Positions 30,401 to 38,199 of a DNA stretch of 64,000 nucleotides are shown one piece after another. The position numbers were made by a program, and so were the translations under genes. This DNA comes from Candidatus Neomarinimicrobiota bacterium (GTDB lineage Bacteria; Fidelibacterota; JAANXI01): assembly GCA_021734025.1 (NCBI GenBank), contig JAIPJS010000001.1, positions 1 through 64,000 on the forward strand. Direction: 5' to 3'. The notes below the pieces were generated by a model that worked only from the letters and a program-made list of their open reading frames with translations, was not told the DNA's origin and did no database searches. Position 1 is the first letter of the stretch. Every line of letters starts with the position of its first letter.

Positions 30401-32601
30401 TTGGCATTCGTATCTTCCTCCCAGTTCAGGGAAAGCGTAGTCGGTTGATCTACTGAACCATCCGGTGGGGAGACATGGTTGGACGAAGTGGTGGTATCCA
30501 TCGTTTTGTATTGCCGGGATTCGGACCACTCGCCGGTCTCCCCCTCGCCCTGGCCGTTTTCTCTGCTCGCGCGCACATGCCACCAATATGTTCGATTGGG
30601 AGCAAGTCCAGTGACAATAAGAGTCCGCTTCGCTATCCCGGCAGTATCTATGATAATGTCGGAAAAGAGGCTATCGTTCGCGACCTGGAGTTGATAGGAA
30701 TCCGCCTCGGAAATTTCTTCCCACTCCAGCGCAACAGAATCATACTGAACCGAGGCCATGTCAGCCGGTGCCAGCAGGGAAGGCGAAATCAAGGGGGGAT
30801 TATCCAATGTCACAGACCAGGTGTTGGACCATGCACTGGTATCTCCGGAGCGGCTGGCATTGATTCGCCAAAAATAGGTGGTCCCTCCGTCGAGCGCTGA
30901 GGTGGAGAAGCTCTCCTCTTCCAGATCCCCGGTGGATATTACCGGTTGAGTATAGTCATCCGAAGTGTCGACTGTCAGGTGGTAACGTGCCGCTTCCGGT
31001 ACGGATTCCCATTGGAATGTAACTGTTCCATACGGATGGGTGGAACCGTTCTCAGGTGTCAAGAGAACCGGAGCGGAGAGCTGGTACTGAACCGTTGTAA
31101 ATCGTCTGGCGGCAGACCACTGCGCGCTGCCCTGATCGTTGATGCCGCGAACGCGCCAGAAATAGGTAGTAGACGAGTCCAGCCCGGAGGCAGCATATGT
31201 TGTGTCCGTGAGGCCGGATTGACTGATGGTCTGCGTCTCAAAAGATGCCGATTTGCTAATTTGTATATGGTAGGAATCCGCCTCTTCCAGTTGGTACCAG
31301 GAGAATTCCGGGGCAACCGGTATTTCCACAGCACTGTCTGCAGGCGAATTCAATGTCGCCTGGACCGGCGCTGATGGTCTAGACTCGGTGGTGAAGGAAT
31401 TTACCGTTGACCAGTCACTATCACCGCCGGAATTGGATGCCCGGACCCGCCAATAAAAGGTAGTGGCATATTCAAGGGAGTCCGGTGTGAATGTAGTGTC
31501 CGGATTACCGGCAGAATTGACAAGCGTGGATGTGAACTGATCGGATGTGCTGACCTGTATCGTATAGCTCTGCGCGCGTTCCGCGGTTTGCCAGGTGAGG
31601 GTCGGAGTAACCGAAATTTCCGTGGATCCTGACGCAGGAGTCACCAATCTTGGTGTACTTGGAGGCATAACATTTGTAGCAAAGTTCCGGATCTCCGACC
31701 AATCGCTGACAGCCGTATCTCTGGTGGAGCGAACCCGCCAATAGTAGGAGGTGCCGGTCTCCAGGGTTGACACCGATTCTACCGTATCAGTCAGAGCCGT
31801 CCGCTCGTAACTCACGGAAGAGAATGCCGTGTTTTCAGCCACCTGAATGTGGTATCCCACCGCATCTCCTGTGCTGCTGGTCCATCGGAATTCTACGGTT
31901 GAAGCGTCGAGAGTATCCCCGGCTTCAGGCGCGATTAATGCCGGTGTTTCAGGCGGAGATTGCAGTTCTACGGTAGAGAACGACCAGTTCGCAGACCACT
32001 CGCCTGTACCGCCTGCGTTTGATGCCCTGACCCGCCAGTAATAGGTAGTGTTTTTTTGTAAGCCGGAGACAGAATAATCGGTCGTTGCTACTCCACTTTG
32101 ATTAAATACGAGCGCCGAAAAATCCGAACTTGTTGAGACCTGAACCTGATAGCTTTCCGCCCGGGTGGCGGCTTCCCACTGGAAAGTCAGATCCTGCGGT
32201 TGATCCCCAACACCGTTGGCTGGTGAGCTAAGGGCCGGCTGGGCAGGAGGCGCAATAATTGTGGTGAAAGACCACGCGTCGGACCAGCTGCTTGTTGTCA
32301 AAAGGAAATTGGTGCGAACCCGCCAGTAATAGATCGTGCTATTATCCAGGTTTTCAACGGTGTATTCCGTCGAACTCAGGCTGCTCTGTTCCACGACTAA
32401 GGATGAAAAGCCAGAATCGGTTGCCACCTGCAGGTGATAGCCTTGTGCACCAGTCACTTCCTGCCAGTCCAATGTTATCGTCGTGGAGATATCTTCAGCG
32501 CTATCCGGCGGCGAACTGAGAGTGGGAGGCTGAGCCTGCAGTGTTGCCGCAATACCCATCATTATTATTGCGAACATGATTTTTCGAAGTGGGAAAATCA
32601 T
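27448..32601 (-). CDS. Giant secreted protein with twelve FN3 repeats and type IX sorting domain
   Basis: A 1717-residue secreted protein. After a signal peptide (KIMFAIIMMGIAATLQA) come twelve tandem fibronectin type III repeats of about 97 residues, each recognisable by a TTYYWRVRASN-like strand and a WS..W.FTT ending. They are followed by an Ig-like module (about 1180-1290) with the motif AGETYTIEWESN, a region containing GWNIISNPYSQSVDW seen in other FCB secreted proteins, and a sorting domain: LSQNFPNPFNGQTTIAY, NIMGQKVKTLV, ASGVYLYRL. It is likely exported by the type IX system and exposed on the surface as an adhesin or matrix scaffold. It ends the minus arm of the exopolysaccharide locus, suggesting a matrix role. 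No enzymatic domain is seen. Confidence 0.88.
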   Translation of the reverse strand: MIFPLRKIMFAIIMMGIAATLQAQPPTLSSPPDSAEDISTTITLDWQEVTGAQGYHLQVATDSGFSSLVVEQSSLSSTEYTVENLDNSTIYYWRVRTNFLLTTSSWSDAWSFTTIIAPPAQPALSSPANGVGDQPQDLTFQWEAATRAESYQVQVSTSSDFSALVFNQSGVATTDYSVSGLQKNTTYYWRVRASNAGGTGEWSANWSFSTVELQSPPETPALIAPEAGDTLDASTVEFRWTSSTGDAVGYHIQVAENTAFSSVSYERTALTDTVESVSTLETGTSYYWRVRSTRDTAVSDWSEIRNFATNVMPPSTPRLVTPASGSTEISVTPTLTWQTAERAQSYTIQVSTSDQFTSTLVNSAGNPDTTFTPDSLEYATTFYWRVRASNSGGDSDWSTVNSFTTESRPSAPVQATLNSPADSAVEIPVAPEFSWYQLEEADSYHIQISKSASFETQTISQSGLTDTTYAASGLDSSTTYFWRVRGINDQGSAQWSAARRFTTVQYQLSAPVLLTPENGSTHPYGTVTFQWESVPEAARYHLTVDTSDDYTQPVISTGDLEEESFSTSALDGGTTYFWRINASRSGDTSAWSNTWSVTLDNPPLISPSLLAPADMASVQYDSVALEWEEISEADSYQLQVANDSLFSDIIIDTAGIAKRTLIVTGLAPNRTYWWHVRASRENGQGEGETGEWSESRQYKTMDTTTSSNHVSPPDGSVDQPTTLSLNWEEDTNANSYQVQVAADSTFSSTHTDKNGLSSSNYEVAGLEYSTTYYWRERSNYLLSTSSWSETWEFTTVEAPPAEPVLESPVSGSEGVSTTPTLEWAASARAESYEVQMDSSESFTNPQFQQADITETSITANTLESGTKYHWRVRGVNKAGPGNFSETWTFTTTAGDQPPAQPTLVFPEDGADSLSTTVNFQWNSIPNAENYHIQVGADSEFSQLEGEVDSVTNESIEIAGLPKETVLHWRVRAANANGFGQWSASRQFTTTNQEGVPAPPEIVSPADDSTNLPLETTLDWAPAEYADHYDLQVSTDSTFSTTIVSLSDVTSTQYPIQNLEYDTDYFWRVNASNQAGTSPWTVPHLFTTVMEAPTTPVLVAPEDRTERTSTTPELVWEQAERAENYRIQIGRDQAFNTTVLDSTNIDSTTFVPATLDSNTTYYWRVLARNPGGESNWSTHRQFTTISPGQLPRDAYVKLLQPDSTVILKAGETYTIEWESNYQEAVNILYSSDSATTWHTIQSNYSASSQFSWEVPDMHPETVRIKIAYATHPNVQEISAPISFYPKTIPVQITMNFPDNPSAEDYRLVGLPGNETIPVEDLLEGEPGIDWIVYRDTGDSTSYLQKYDGSDVFQFRAGLGFWILAKGGISLDRSISSVPLSESDTYTIPVRQGWNIISNPYSQSVDWEAVKQINQTEQPIWAYGNGYSESQVLQPYTGYYWYNQAGLDSLVVPYLRQENGFDKDARDVQRDPSRSIRIIASTDSGSNASVLAGMDVQVTQKEQSMVTYAPPPGLAPVHLSLIHPDSTLRYRKLTREIRPDNGSGQEFHLRLQTSSNEKIALRAQGNYDQETEIQLRLVNKQTGEWYDLKRTKQFQVVTTTGSKSYALLIGSKAFVEDRQASYLPKKITLSQNFPNPFNGQTTIAYVIPQSLEKSQVTIQIFNIMGQKVKTLVNTQKAPGRYQVVWNGANQNGNRVASGVYLYRLRINDQQITRKLHFIK

Positions 32602-32649
32602 CTTCCATCCCTCATTAGATTCATAAATTCAAATAGTTCGGTTTTAGAC

Positions 32650-33144
32650 TTATGGACGCTGGGGCGGTGGAGGAAAATCACCGGCACTCCCGCTGCCTGC
32701 CAACAAAAGGATGCTGACTCCGATGGCAGTCACTAACGCTGTGTTAACAGCGTACACTACCCAGGGCCCATTATTCGATTCCTGGACTGCCTTGACCGTA
32801 AAGGATATATTCTCTGTCTCAAACCCGTTTGGAAAATCCTGTAATACATTCCACCGTATCACCTTGCCCTGACCTGGCGTAATTCCTTCGCCGACTTCAC
32901 CGGTCACAGCTGTCGGTGAGAATGTTGAATCCTCGCTAATATTCACCTGGAGTTTTACCCTGTATACTTCTTCCGGATTTCCGATAAGATCGTAGGTGAC
33001 CCGTACCAGTTCTCTTTTCGACTGAAACTGGACGTTTTGAATACCCGGGGGCGGAGTAGCCTTCAGGCCATATCCCGGAATGATAGCCGAATATGCCGCA
33101 AAGGCCGTCAGTATTATCACACGGAAAAATTTATGATGAAGCAT
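32650..33144 (-). CDS. Exported beta-sandwich protein with C-terminal membrane helix
   Basis: A 164-residue protein of unknown function. It has an N-terminal signal sequence (VIILTAFAAYSAIIPGYG), a domain with VRVTYDLIG, KLQVNISEDSTF and GEVGEGITPGQGKVIRWNVLQD, a hydrophobic helix near 135-150 (ALVTAIGVSILLLAGSG) and a proline-rich tail PPPPQRP. The 'GDVGxxVxPGxxKxIxW' phrase occurs in small beta domains of many secreted proteins of FCB bacteria. It overlaps the upstream transferase gene by 14 bp and precedes the giant FN3 gene, so it may help that protein's export or anchoring; this is inference. Confidence 0.7.
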   Translation of the reverse strand: MLHHKFFRVIILTAFAAYSAIIPGYGLKATPPPGIQNVQFQSKRELVRVTYDLIGNPEEVYRVKLQVNISEDSTFSPTAVTGEVGEGITPGQGKVIRWNVLQDFPNGFETENISFTVKAVQESNNGPWVVYAVNTALVTAIGVSILLLAGSGSAGDFPPPPQRP

Positions 33145-35080
33145 AAGTCAATTCTCTCTTTGGCTTTGAATACCGCTCAGGTTTTTGATTCAAATTTTCA
33201 AGGGCAAATGTTGCCTTGCTGAGGGCTACATCGTGTTCCTCTGCCCGTTTTTGAATCCGTTTCAGCGCTTCGGGCAAAATATTTTGATCCGTAATAAGAA
33301 TATGATCAACTGGCCGCTTTTGAAGGAGGCCGCTGAGTTTCCAATGACCTCCGAACACCGGAAATCCGTTGACTGTAGTGCCTTCAAGGTTCGGATCGTC
33401 ATCCAGAAACCCGATAGGTTTGTACGTATCGTTGAGTTGAGTCAAAAGGTTTTGAAGGGTGAGTATACCCGTATCGGTTGCCCCATAAATCAGCACGGAT
33501 TTCTGGCCATCCTTGTGCCGATTGAAATAATAGCGCAGTGCATGAAACGCCACCCGTATTCCAAGCACCATGGATGTGAGCAGGTAAAAATAGAGCAGCA
33601 TAAATGTTGGCGTGACCCATGCCCGAAACGCCGGGAACAAGTAGAGATACCCAAATCCGAGGAGCGCCGTGACTGTGAGGGTCTTGGTGAACCGGAGCAT
33701 TTCGGCGATTCCGATGCGGGTAACCGGCTCGCGGTATAACCCGAGTAAAGCAAAGACAGCCATCTGGACCCAGAGGAACCCCCCGACTTTTGCCGTCCCG
33801 ATGACATACCAGTTATCCGTCAACTGGATATGGAGGGTTTGCCCGGTGAGTGACAGGCTGATATTCATAGCAAGAAAAGCAAAGAAAAAGTCCAGTAAGA
33901 ACTGGGTGGTACCGTTTCGGACAAAGAATTTTTCATACATGGAGAAAAGAATGCCGTTTTTTAACACTTCCATTTCGCGGTAACGCAATTGCCTGATAAA
34001 AAAGAGAGCCAGGACGGCAATGGTCACCAGGACCATAAAGGTCATTTCCGCAGGTGCCTCGACAACGACCACGGCGCCGGCACCAAAAATCCCGGAGATA
34101 AGATAGAGCAAGAGCACGGCATTTTGCTGCGAAATTCCCTGGGAGAGAAGCCGGTGATGGATATGTGAAGCATCCGGCTTAAACAGGGAGGAGAGGACCT
34201 TACCAATTGTCGGAGATGCCTGTTGATTCCCCTGTTCAGAGTTGCGATGTGGAAGAAACCAGTTCAGATATCGACGCGCCATTGCAACTAGCGTATCCGT
34301 AATCGGAAGGCCAAGGGCCAAAAGCGGTACAACAAATGCAAAAGTTGCGGAGACCTTTGTGTAACTCTGTACCGATATGACAGCAAGCGTAAACCCGATA
34401 AACAAACTACCGCTATCTCCAAGGAAGGTTTTGGCCGGATGGAAGTTGTATCGGAGGAACCCAAGTAGGGAGCCCGCCAGTATTACCGCCATCATAGCAA
34501 TCCCCTGATTGTTGGAGATTAGGCTGATACCAGTGATAGTGAATAACGAAATAATTGCGACACCAGCCGCTAGGCCATCAAGCCCGTCGATGAGATTGAA
34601 CGCATTGGTAATGCCAATTATCCAAAGAACAGTCAGCGGATAACTGAATAGCCCAAGCTGCATAACTTCCTGGCTGAACGGATTGGTAATATATTCAATC
34701 CGGATACCGGCCAGGCAGATGAGCATAGCCGCGATACCCTGGCCGGCAAATTTTATCCCCGGACTGATATCCTTATGATCATCCCATATCCCCACGACAA
34801 CGATCAGGAGTACGCCGGTAAGTAAAGGCACCCCATTAAATATTTTGATATAATCCAGTTCTATATTTAGTGGAGACACCAAGAGAAACAGCCCCAGAAT
34901 TCCCAGGCTGCTCGCAACCACAGCAATACCGCCCAAGCGTGGAATTGGGTTACCATGGATTTTCCGGTCATTGGGCTGGTCGATGGCTCCGGTGATACTG
35001 GCAAGGTGCATAGAGAGGGGGGTCAGGACCAGACTGGTGGCGCAGGCTAAGAGGAACGCCAGGGCTAAGTATATCATCAT
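33131..35080 (-). CDS. WecA-like polyprenyl-phosphate sugar-1-phosphate transferase fused to a CoA-binding-type domain
   Basis: Starts lipid-linked polysaccharide assembly by moving a sugar 1-phosphate, probably GlcNAc-1-P, to undecaprenyl phosphate. In the first ~365 residues the MraY/WecA signatures are DRKIHGNPIPRLGG, the DD of GIWDDHKD (100-101), NAFNLIDGLDGLAAG (159-173), GDSGS (221-225) and HIHH (306-309), among about ten membrane helices. The rest has four more helices and a Rossmann-like domain beginning SVLIYGATDTG, the arrangement found at the N terminus of WbaP/WcaJ and WbpM/CapD proteins. The fusion is unusual. ATG 35080 is chosen: GGGAGAG is well placed and the gene then starts just at the upstream stop codon. 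The frame itself extends to 35203. Confidence 0.88.
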   Translation of the reverse strand: MMIYLALAFLLACATSLVLTPLSMHLASITGAIDQPNDRKIHGNPIPRLGGIAVVASSLGILGLFLLVSPLNIELDYIKIFNGVPLLTGVLLIVVVGIWDDHKDISPGIKFAGQGIAAMLICLAGIRIEYITNPFSQEVMQLGLFSYPLTVLWIIGITNAFNLIDGLDGLAAGVAIISLFTITGISLISNNQGIAMMAVILAGSLLGFLRYNFHPAKTFLGDSGSLFIGFTLAVISVQSYTKVSATFAFVVPLLALGLPITDTLVAMARRYLNWFLPHRNSEQGNQQASPTIGKVLSSLFKPDASHIHHRLLSQGISQQNAVLLLYLISGIFGAGAVVVVEAPAEMTFMVLVTIAVLALFFIRQLRYREMEVLKNGILFSMYEKFFVRNGTTQFLLDFFFAFLAMNISLSLTGQTLHIQLTDNWYVIGTAKVGGFLWVQMAVFALLGLYREPVTRIGIAEMLRFTKTLTVTALLGFGYLYLFPAFRAWVTPTFMLLYFYLLTSMVLGIRVAFHALRYYFNRHKDGQKSVLIYGATDTGILTLQNLLTQLNDTYKPIGFLDDDPNLEGTTVNGFPVFGGHWKLSGLLQKRPVDHILITDQNILPEALKRIQKRAEEHDVALSKATFALENLNQKPERYSKPKRELTYASS

Positions 35081-35081
35081 A

Positions 35082-36101
35082 TTATCTCTCCCAGGTATGG
35101 TGAAAGTACGACGTTTGCGGGTTAGGATGTTCCGACTGAAAGATTTCTTCGCCGACGTTGTATTGATGTATTTTTGAACGAAATTCTTCCAGTGGCAAGT
35201 CAATCTGTTGCGCTGCTTCTTTCACCGAACCCGCCTTTTGGATGACCAATTGAAACAATATTTTCTCCGTTCGTTGAAAACTCCGATCATTTTCCAACTG
35301 CTTTTTGACTTGCCCCTCAGGATTGTATTTCCGGATAGATTCGGGTAAATGCTTTGTCCGGATTACCGGATCCCGGGAAACCAGGTCAGCATGCTCTATT
35401 GCATTTTTCAACTGGCGAATGTTGCCGGGCCACGGATAACTAATGCATCTATAGAGGGCTTTGGGTGAAAGAGATTTCTCAGTACTATGCAAATAAAGAA
35501 ACCGGTCGATTAATTTTGGAATATCTTCCCGGTGATCCCTGAGCGCCGGTTGATAAAAAACCGTCGGTTGCAACTTGGTGATAAATTCTTGCCATTCAGG
35601 ATTTGCGGACAAGTTGCGATACATCCTGTTTTCGACAGCCCCAATTAACCGGACATCCAGAGAAGATGAGACCTGTAATCCATTTCCTGACGGTTTTCCC
35701 TCCATGATATTTGCTAATTCAATTCTGGGTTCATGCGGTACCGCGTTCAGCTCATCGATAAAGAGTGTCCCCCGGTTGGCTTTGGAAATTAATCCGACCT
35801 CCACTTTCGCCCCCTTCATGGTGAAAACCATTTGCCCGAATAATTCCTCACGGACTTCAAGTTGATTCGGGGTAATACCGTGATACACGCAGAAGGGCTC
35901 GTTCGCCCGGAGACTGGCATTGTGCAGGGTGCGGGCCGTCCACTCTTTCCCGGAGCCCACTTCGCCGACAATCAATACATTTTGATCCGTGCGAGCAATT
36001 ATCATAATCTGGTTCAATATTCTGTCCATGACTTCACTGGTAAACGCTGTGCTCAAAGGTTCTATAATCTTTTTTGGCTCGCTATGGTATTTATTGTTCA
36101 T
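35082..36101 (-). CDS. NtrC-like AAA+ protein lacking the GAFTGA motif
   Basis: A 339-residue AAA+ protein with a Fis-like HTH (SVKEAAQQIDLPLEEFRSKI). Walker A (GEVGSGKE, 46-53) and Walker B (GTLFIDE, 111-117) are intact, and the WPGNIRQLKN motif of enhancer-binding proteins is present. The sigma-54 contact loop is lost: after ELFG the protein reads QMVFTMKGAKVEV instead of HEKGAFTGA. The arginine-finger region FREDLFYRL is also altered (FITKLQPTVFYQP). It cannot be a normal sigma-54 activator and may instead be a repressor, a TyrR-like regulator or a co-regulator that forms mixed rings with the intact activator encoded at 15857-16876. It lies inside the minus arm of the exopolysaccharide locus. 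Confidence 0.85.
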   Translation of the reverse strand: MNNKYHSEPKKIIEPLSTAFTSEVMDRILNQIMIIARTDQNVLIVGEVGSGKEWTARTLHNASLRANEPFCVYHGITPNQLEVREELFGQMVFTMKGAKVEVGLISKANRGTLFIDELNAVPHEPRIELANIMEGKPSGNGLQVSSSLDVRLIGAVENRMYRNLSANPEWQEFITKLQPTVFYQPALRDHREDIPKLIDRFLYLHSTEKSLSPKALYRCISYPWPGNIRQLKNAIEHADLVSRDPVIRTKHLPESIRKYNPEGQVKKQLENDRSFQRTEKILFQLVIQKAGSVKEAAQQIDLPLEEFRSKIHQYNVGEEIFQSEHPNPQTSYFHHTWER

Positions 36102-36104
36102 TTC

Positions 36105-37070
36105 CTACTCCGGCAGATGAATTTGTAAATTAATGGTTGTAACTGACCTCCCGACATATCCGGGGCCGTGCGCGATATCGACCTGGAATTGCCTACCGAG
36201 CTTCAGGCCAATCCCGTATCGACCGCCTACATAATTCGGACCGTGTAAATAACCTGCGCGAAAATCAATTAGAGAGAGTGGGTGATACTCAATCCCGCCT
36301 TTATAGGTGACTCCTGATTGACTTGACCGTTTTTCACTGGCAAAGGAGAGGATGACCAAAGGAGATTCGGAGACTTCCGGAAACCGCATTGATGTTCCGA
36401 CTTCGATTAAGTTTGGGACATCACGGGACTCCATTAGCGCCTCTTCGCCAGAAAAATCCGAACGAAATGCGACGTCGTCTTCGTAATAATGATATCGAAT
36501 ACCGTAACTGACTCCGGGAGAGGGAGCATAGTATGCACCCGCCAATGCAGAGGCGCTTCGTTTATAATTGTCTGACGCCATATTATGGTTCATCTGGACC
36601 AGAGCACCAAGACTCACGGTATTTGACACCTTTACCGCTCCGCCGATATGACCGTCAAATCTGGAAAATTTTTTGAGCGGCTGATTCGCCTCAATTGGGT
36701 CCAGACCTGAGTGATGCGCAGTGAAGCCGACAGCTAGCGGAAAGGTTCGATTCGTTAATACCGGGATCGTTACATTTTCGGCGATCACACCTTGTGTCCA
36801 GTAGTAGTTTTGACTTATGCTGATACTCTTGGTGACTTCCTGAAAACTCAGGAGTGCCGGATTCGCGTACATGTCGTTTAATTGGTTCGTAATTCCGGTC
36901 ATTGGTGTACCCATGGCAAAGGTGCGGGCATTGGGTTGCCATTTCCAGGGGTGGTACTCTGATGTCAGCTGTTCGGTAGTCTGTCCAACTACTGCGTTGG
37001 TCGTCAATACAGCGAAACCGACGATACCTGCGACGAACAAATTTCGGTATTTTTTAAATCGCTGGTACAT
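36105..37070 (-). CDS. Outer-membrane beta-barrel protein, PorV/PorQ-like
   Basis: A 321-residue exported protein. The signal peptide (LFVAGIVGFAVLTTNAVVG) is followed by NARTFAMGTPMTGITNQLNDMYANPALLSF, close to the 'AR..AMG.A......D..A...NPA.L' start of PorV/PorQ and FadL-like barrels of FCB bacteria. The remainder alternates short amphipathic strands and glycines and ends in a hydrophobic strand (TTINLQIHLPE). Two bases separate it from the Wza-like lipoprotein gene, so it may form part of the export channel for the polysaccharide or act as a type IX shuttle. No enzymatic feature is seen. Confidence 0.72.
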   Translation of the reverse strand: MYQRFKKYRNLFVAGIVGFAVLTTNAVVGQTTEQLTSEYHPWKWQPNARTFAMGTPMTGITNQLNDMYANPALLSFQEVTKSISISQNYYWTQGVIAENVTIPVLTNRTFPLAVGFTAHHSGLDPIEANQPLKKFSRFDGHIGGAVKVSNTVSLGALVQMNHNMASDNYKRSASALAGAYYAPSPGVSYGIRYHYYEDDVAFRSDFSGEEALMESRDVPNLIEVGTSMRFPEVSESPLVILSFASEKRSSQSGVTYKGGIEYHPLSLIDFRAGYLHGPNYVGGRYGIGLKLGRQFQVDIAHGPGYVGRSVTTINLQIHLPE

Positions 37071-37072
37071 AA

Positions 37073-37783
37073 TTACACCACCCTAAAGATGCTGAACAGG
37101 AGTACGACATCCCGCAGGAACCCGGAAAGATCCCGGATAAAGTTTTCCTGTCTGGGCACATAAACCACGTCACCCGGACGAACCTGGGGGAGCGGATTGC
37201 GCATCTCTTGTTGCTCAAAATATTTTGCCAAATCGACTTCGACCGTTTCGCCGGTACCGCTGTTCCGGTAAATTCGGATATTCCGGAGATCTGCCTGCTC
37301 AGTGGTACCGCCGGCCTTTGAGAGGATCTCAAAGAGGTTCACCGAATTCATCAATTGGTAATTATCCGGCCTGCCAACAGAGCCCAGCACGGATACGATA
37401 TTGTCATCCGGGCTCGTAATGGTGACCGTACACTGGATTTCACCCTTGATATAATTGGCGAGTTTGGACTTCACGGTGTCCTTGAACGTCTGTTTCGTTA
37501 ATCCGCTGGCCTTCAGCTCCCCGACTAACGGTATCGTAATCGTGCCGCGACTATTCACCTGAGTGTTTGTCTCAAATTCTTCATACCCCCACACCGACAA
37601 CGTGATTTCATCGCCGGATTGAATGACGTAATCTTGCGACTTACGCTCAATAATCAATGACCCGGCTTCCGAACTGGAGAACAGTTCAGTAGAGGACGTA
37701 CGCGTTCCTGAACACGCACTCAAAAGCACACCAGTGGCGATCAGTATTAACAAGAGAAAATTTATTTGAGTAAGTCGCTTCAT
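37073..37783 (-). CDS. Polysaccharide export lipoprotein, Wza-like
   Basis: A 236-residue outer-membrane polysaccharide exporter subunit. The lipobox LLSAC gives a lipidated Cys near residue 24. The poly_export domain begins YVIQSGDEITLSVWGYEEFET and includes GTITIPLVGELKASGLT; the SLBB domain follows at VSVLGSVGRPDNYQL, then VRPGDVVYVPR. A C-terminal hydrophobic helix (FLRDVVLLFSIFRVV) could span the outer membrane as in Wza. It is the first gene of the minus arm and lies immediately downstream of a sigma-54-type promoter. The chain-length protein it should contact is encoded divergently. Confidence 0.92.
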   Translation of the reverse strand: MKRLTQINFLLLILIATGVLLSACSGTRTSSTELFSSSEAGSLIIERKSQDYVIQSGDEITLSVWGYEEFETNTQVNSRGTITIPLVGELKASGLTKQTFKDTVKSKLANYIKGEIQCTVTITSPDDNIVSVLGSVGRPDNYQLMNSVNLFEILSKAGGTTEQADLRNIRIYRNSGTGETVEVDLAKYFEQQEMRNPLPQVRPGDVVYVPRQENFIRDLSGFLRDVVLLFSIFRVV

Positions 37784-37821
37784 TCTGTCCTCGCTGGGTT
37801 CATATTGTCACTATGTATATT

Positions 37822-37838
37822 CGCAAGGCCTGTGCCAG
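37822..37838 (-). promoter_or_regulatory. Sigma-54 (-24/-12) promoter of the minus exopolysaccharide arm
   Basis: Minus strand CTGGCACAGGCCTTGCG: TGGCAC, exactly ten bases between GG and GC, then TTGC. This matches the consensus TGGCACR-N4-TTGCW except at the last position. Transcription would begin near 37811, 28 nt before the ATG of the export lipoprotein gene. Confidence 0.8.
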
Positions 37839-38075
37839 CGATTTGAAAAATCCCTGAAATCCCTGACCTATAAGGGTTTTAAGGGACTTTTAGTATTCGT
37901 ACTCTCTCGATCCCATATATGGGTTTGGTTAGTTTTTTTCCACATGAGGATGAAAGGCCTGCCAAAATTTTTGGCGATAGATTTAATAAGTGTCCAGACG
38001 ATGATCCCAAAGAATTCCCTGGAGAAACCTTGTATTATTAGGATCGCGCATGCGAGGGGAATAAAAATTTACCTG
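37839..38075. promoter_or_regulatory. Divergent regulatory region with a 12-bp palindrome (candidate enhancer site)
   Basis: CCCATATATGGG at 37912-37923 is a perfect palindrome lying between two outward-facing sigma-54 promoters. It is about 76 bp behind the minus promoter and 155 bp behind the plus promoter, distances typical of enhancer-binding-protein sites. No believable gene is present in the 416-bp gap; a 70-codon frame at 37944-38156 has no ribosome binding site and overlaps the plus promoter. Confidence 0.55.
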
Positions 38076-38092
38076 TTGGCATATCCCTTGCG
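38076..38092 (+). promoter_or_regulatory. Sigma-54 (-24/-12) promoter of the plus exopolysaccharide arm
   Basis: TTGGCATATCCCTTGCG: GG at 38078-38079 and GC at 38090-38091 with the invariant ten-base gap and the TTGGCA and TTGC boxes intact. Transcription would begin near 38103, giving a leader of about 97 nt before the Wzz-like gene. Confidence 0.8.
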
Positions 38093-38199
38093 CTGGTATA
38101 AAGTGAATATGAGGAAAAACCGGGTGAATTGTTTAAATGAAATTCGTCCGGAATAACAGAGTTGGAAACTGAATACCAAAGTAGCGGAGGTCTTAAGTC

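Noticed and set aside
37944-38156. 70-codon ORF upstream of the Wzz-like gene
   Set aside because: Overlaps the sigma-54 promoter and has no ribosome binding site.
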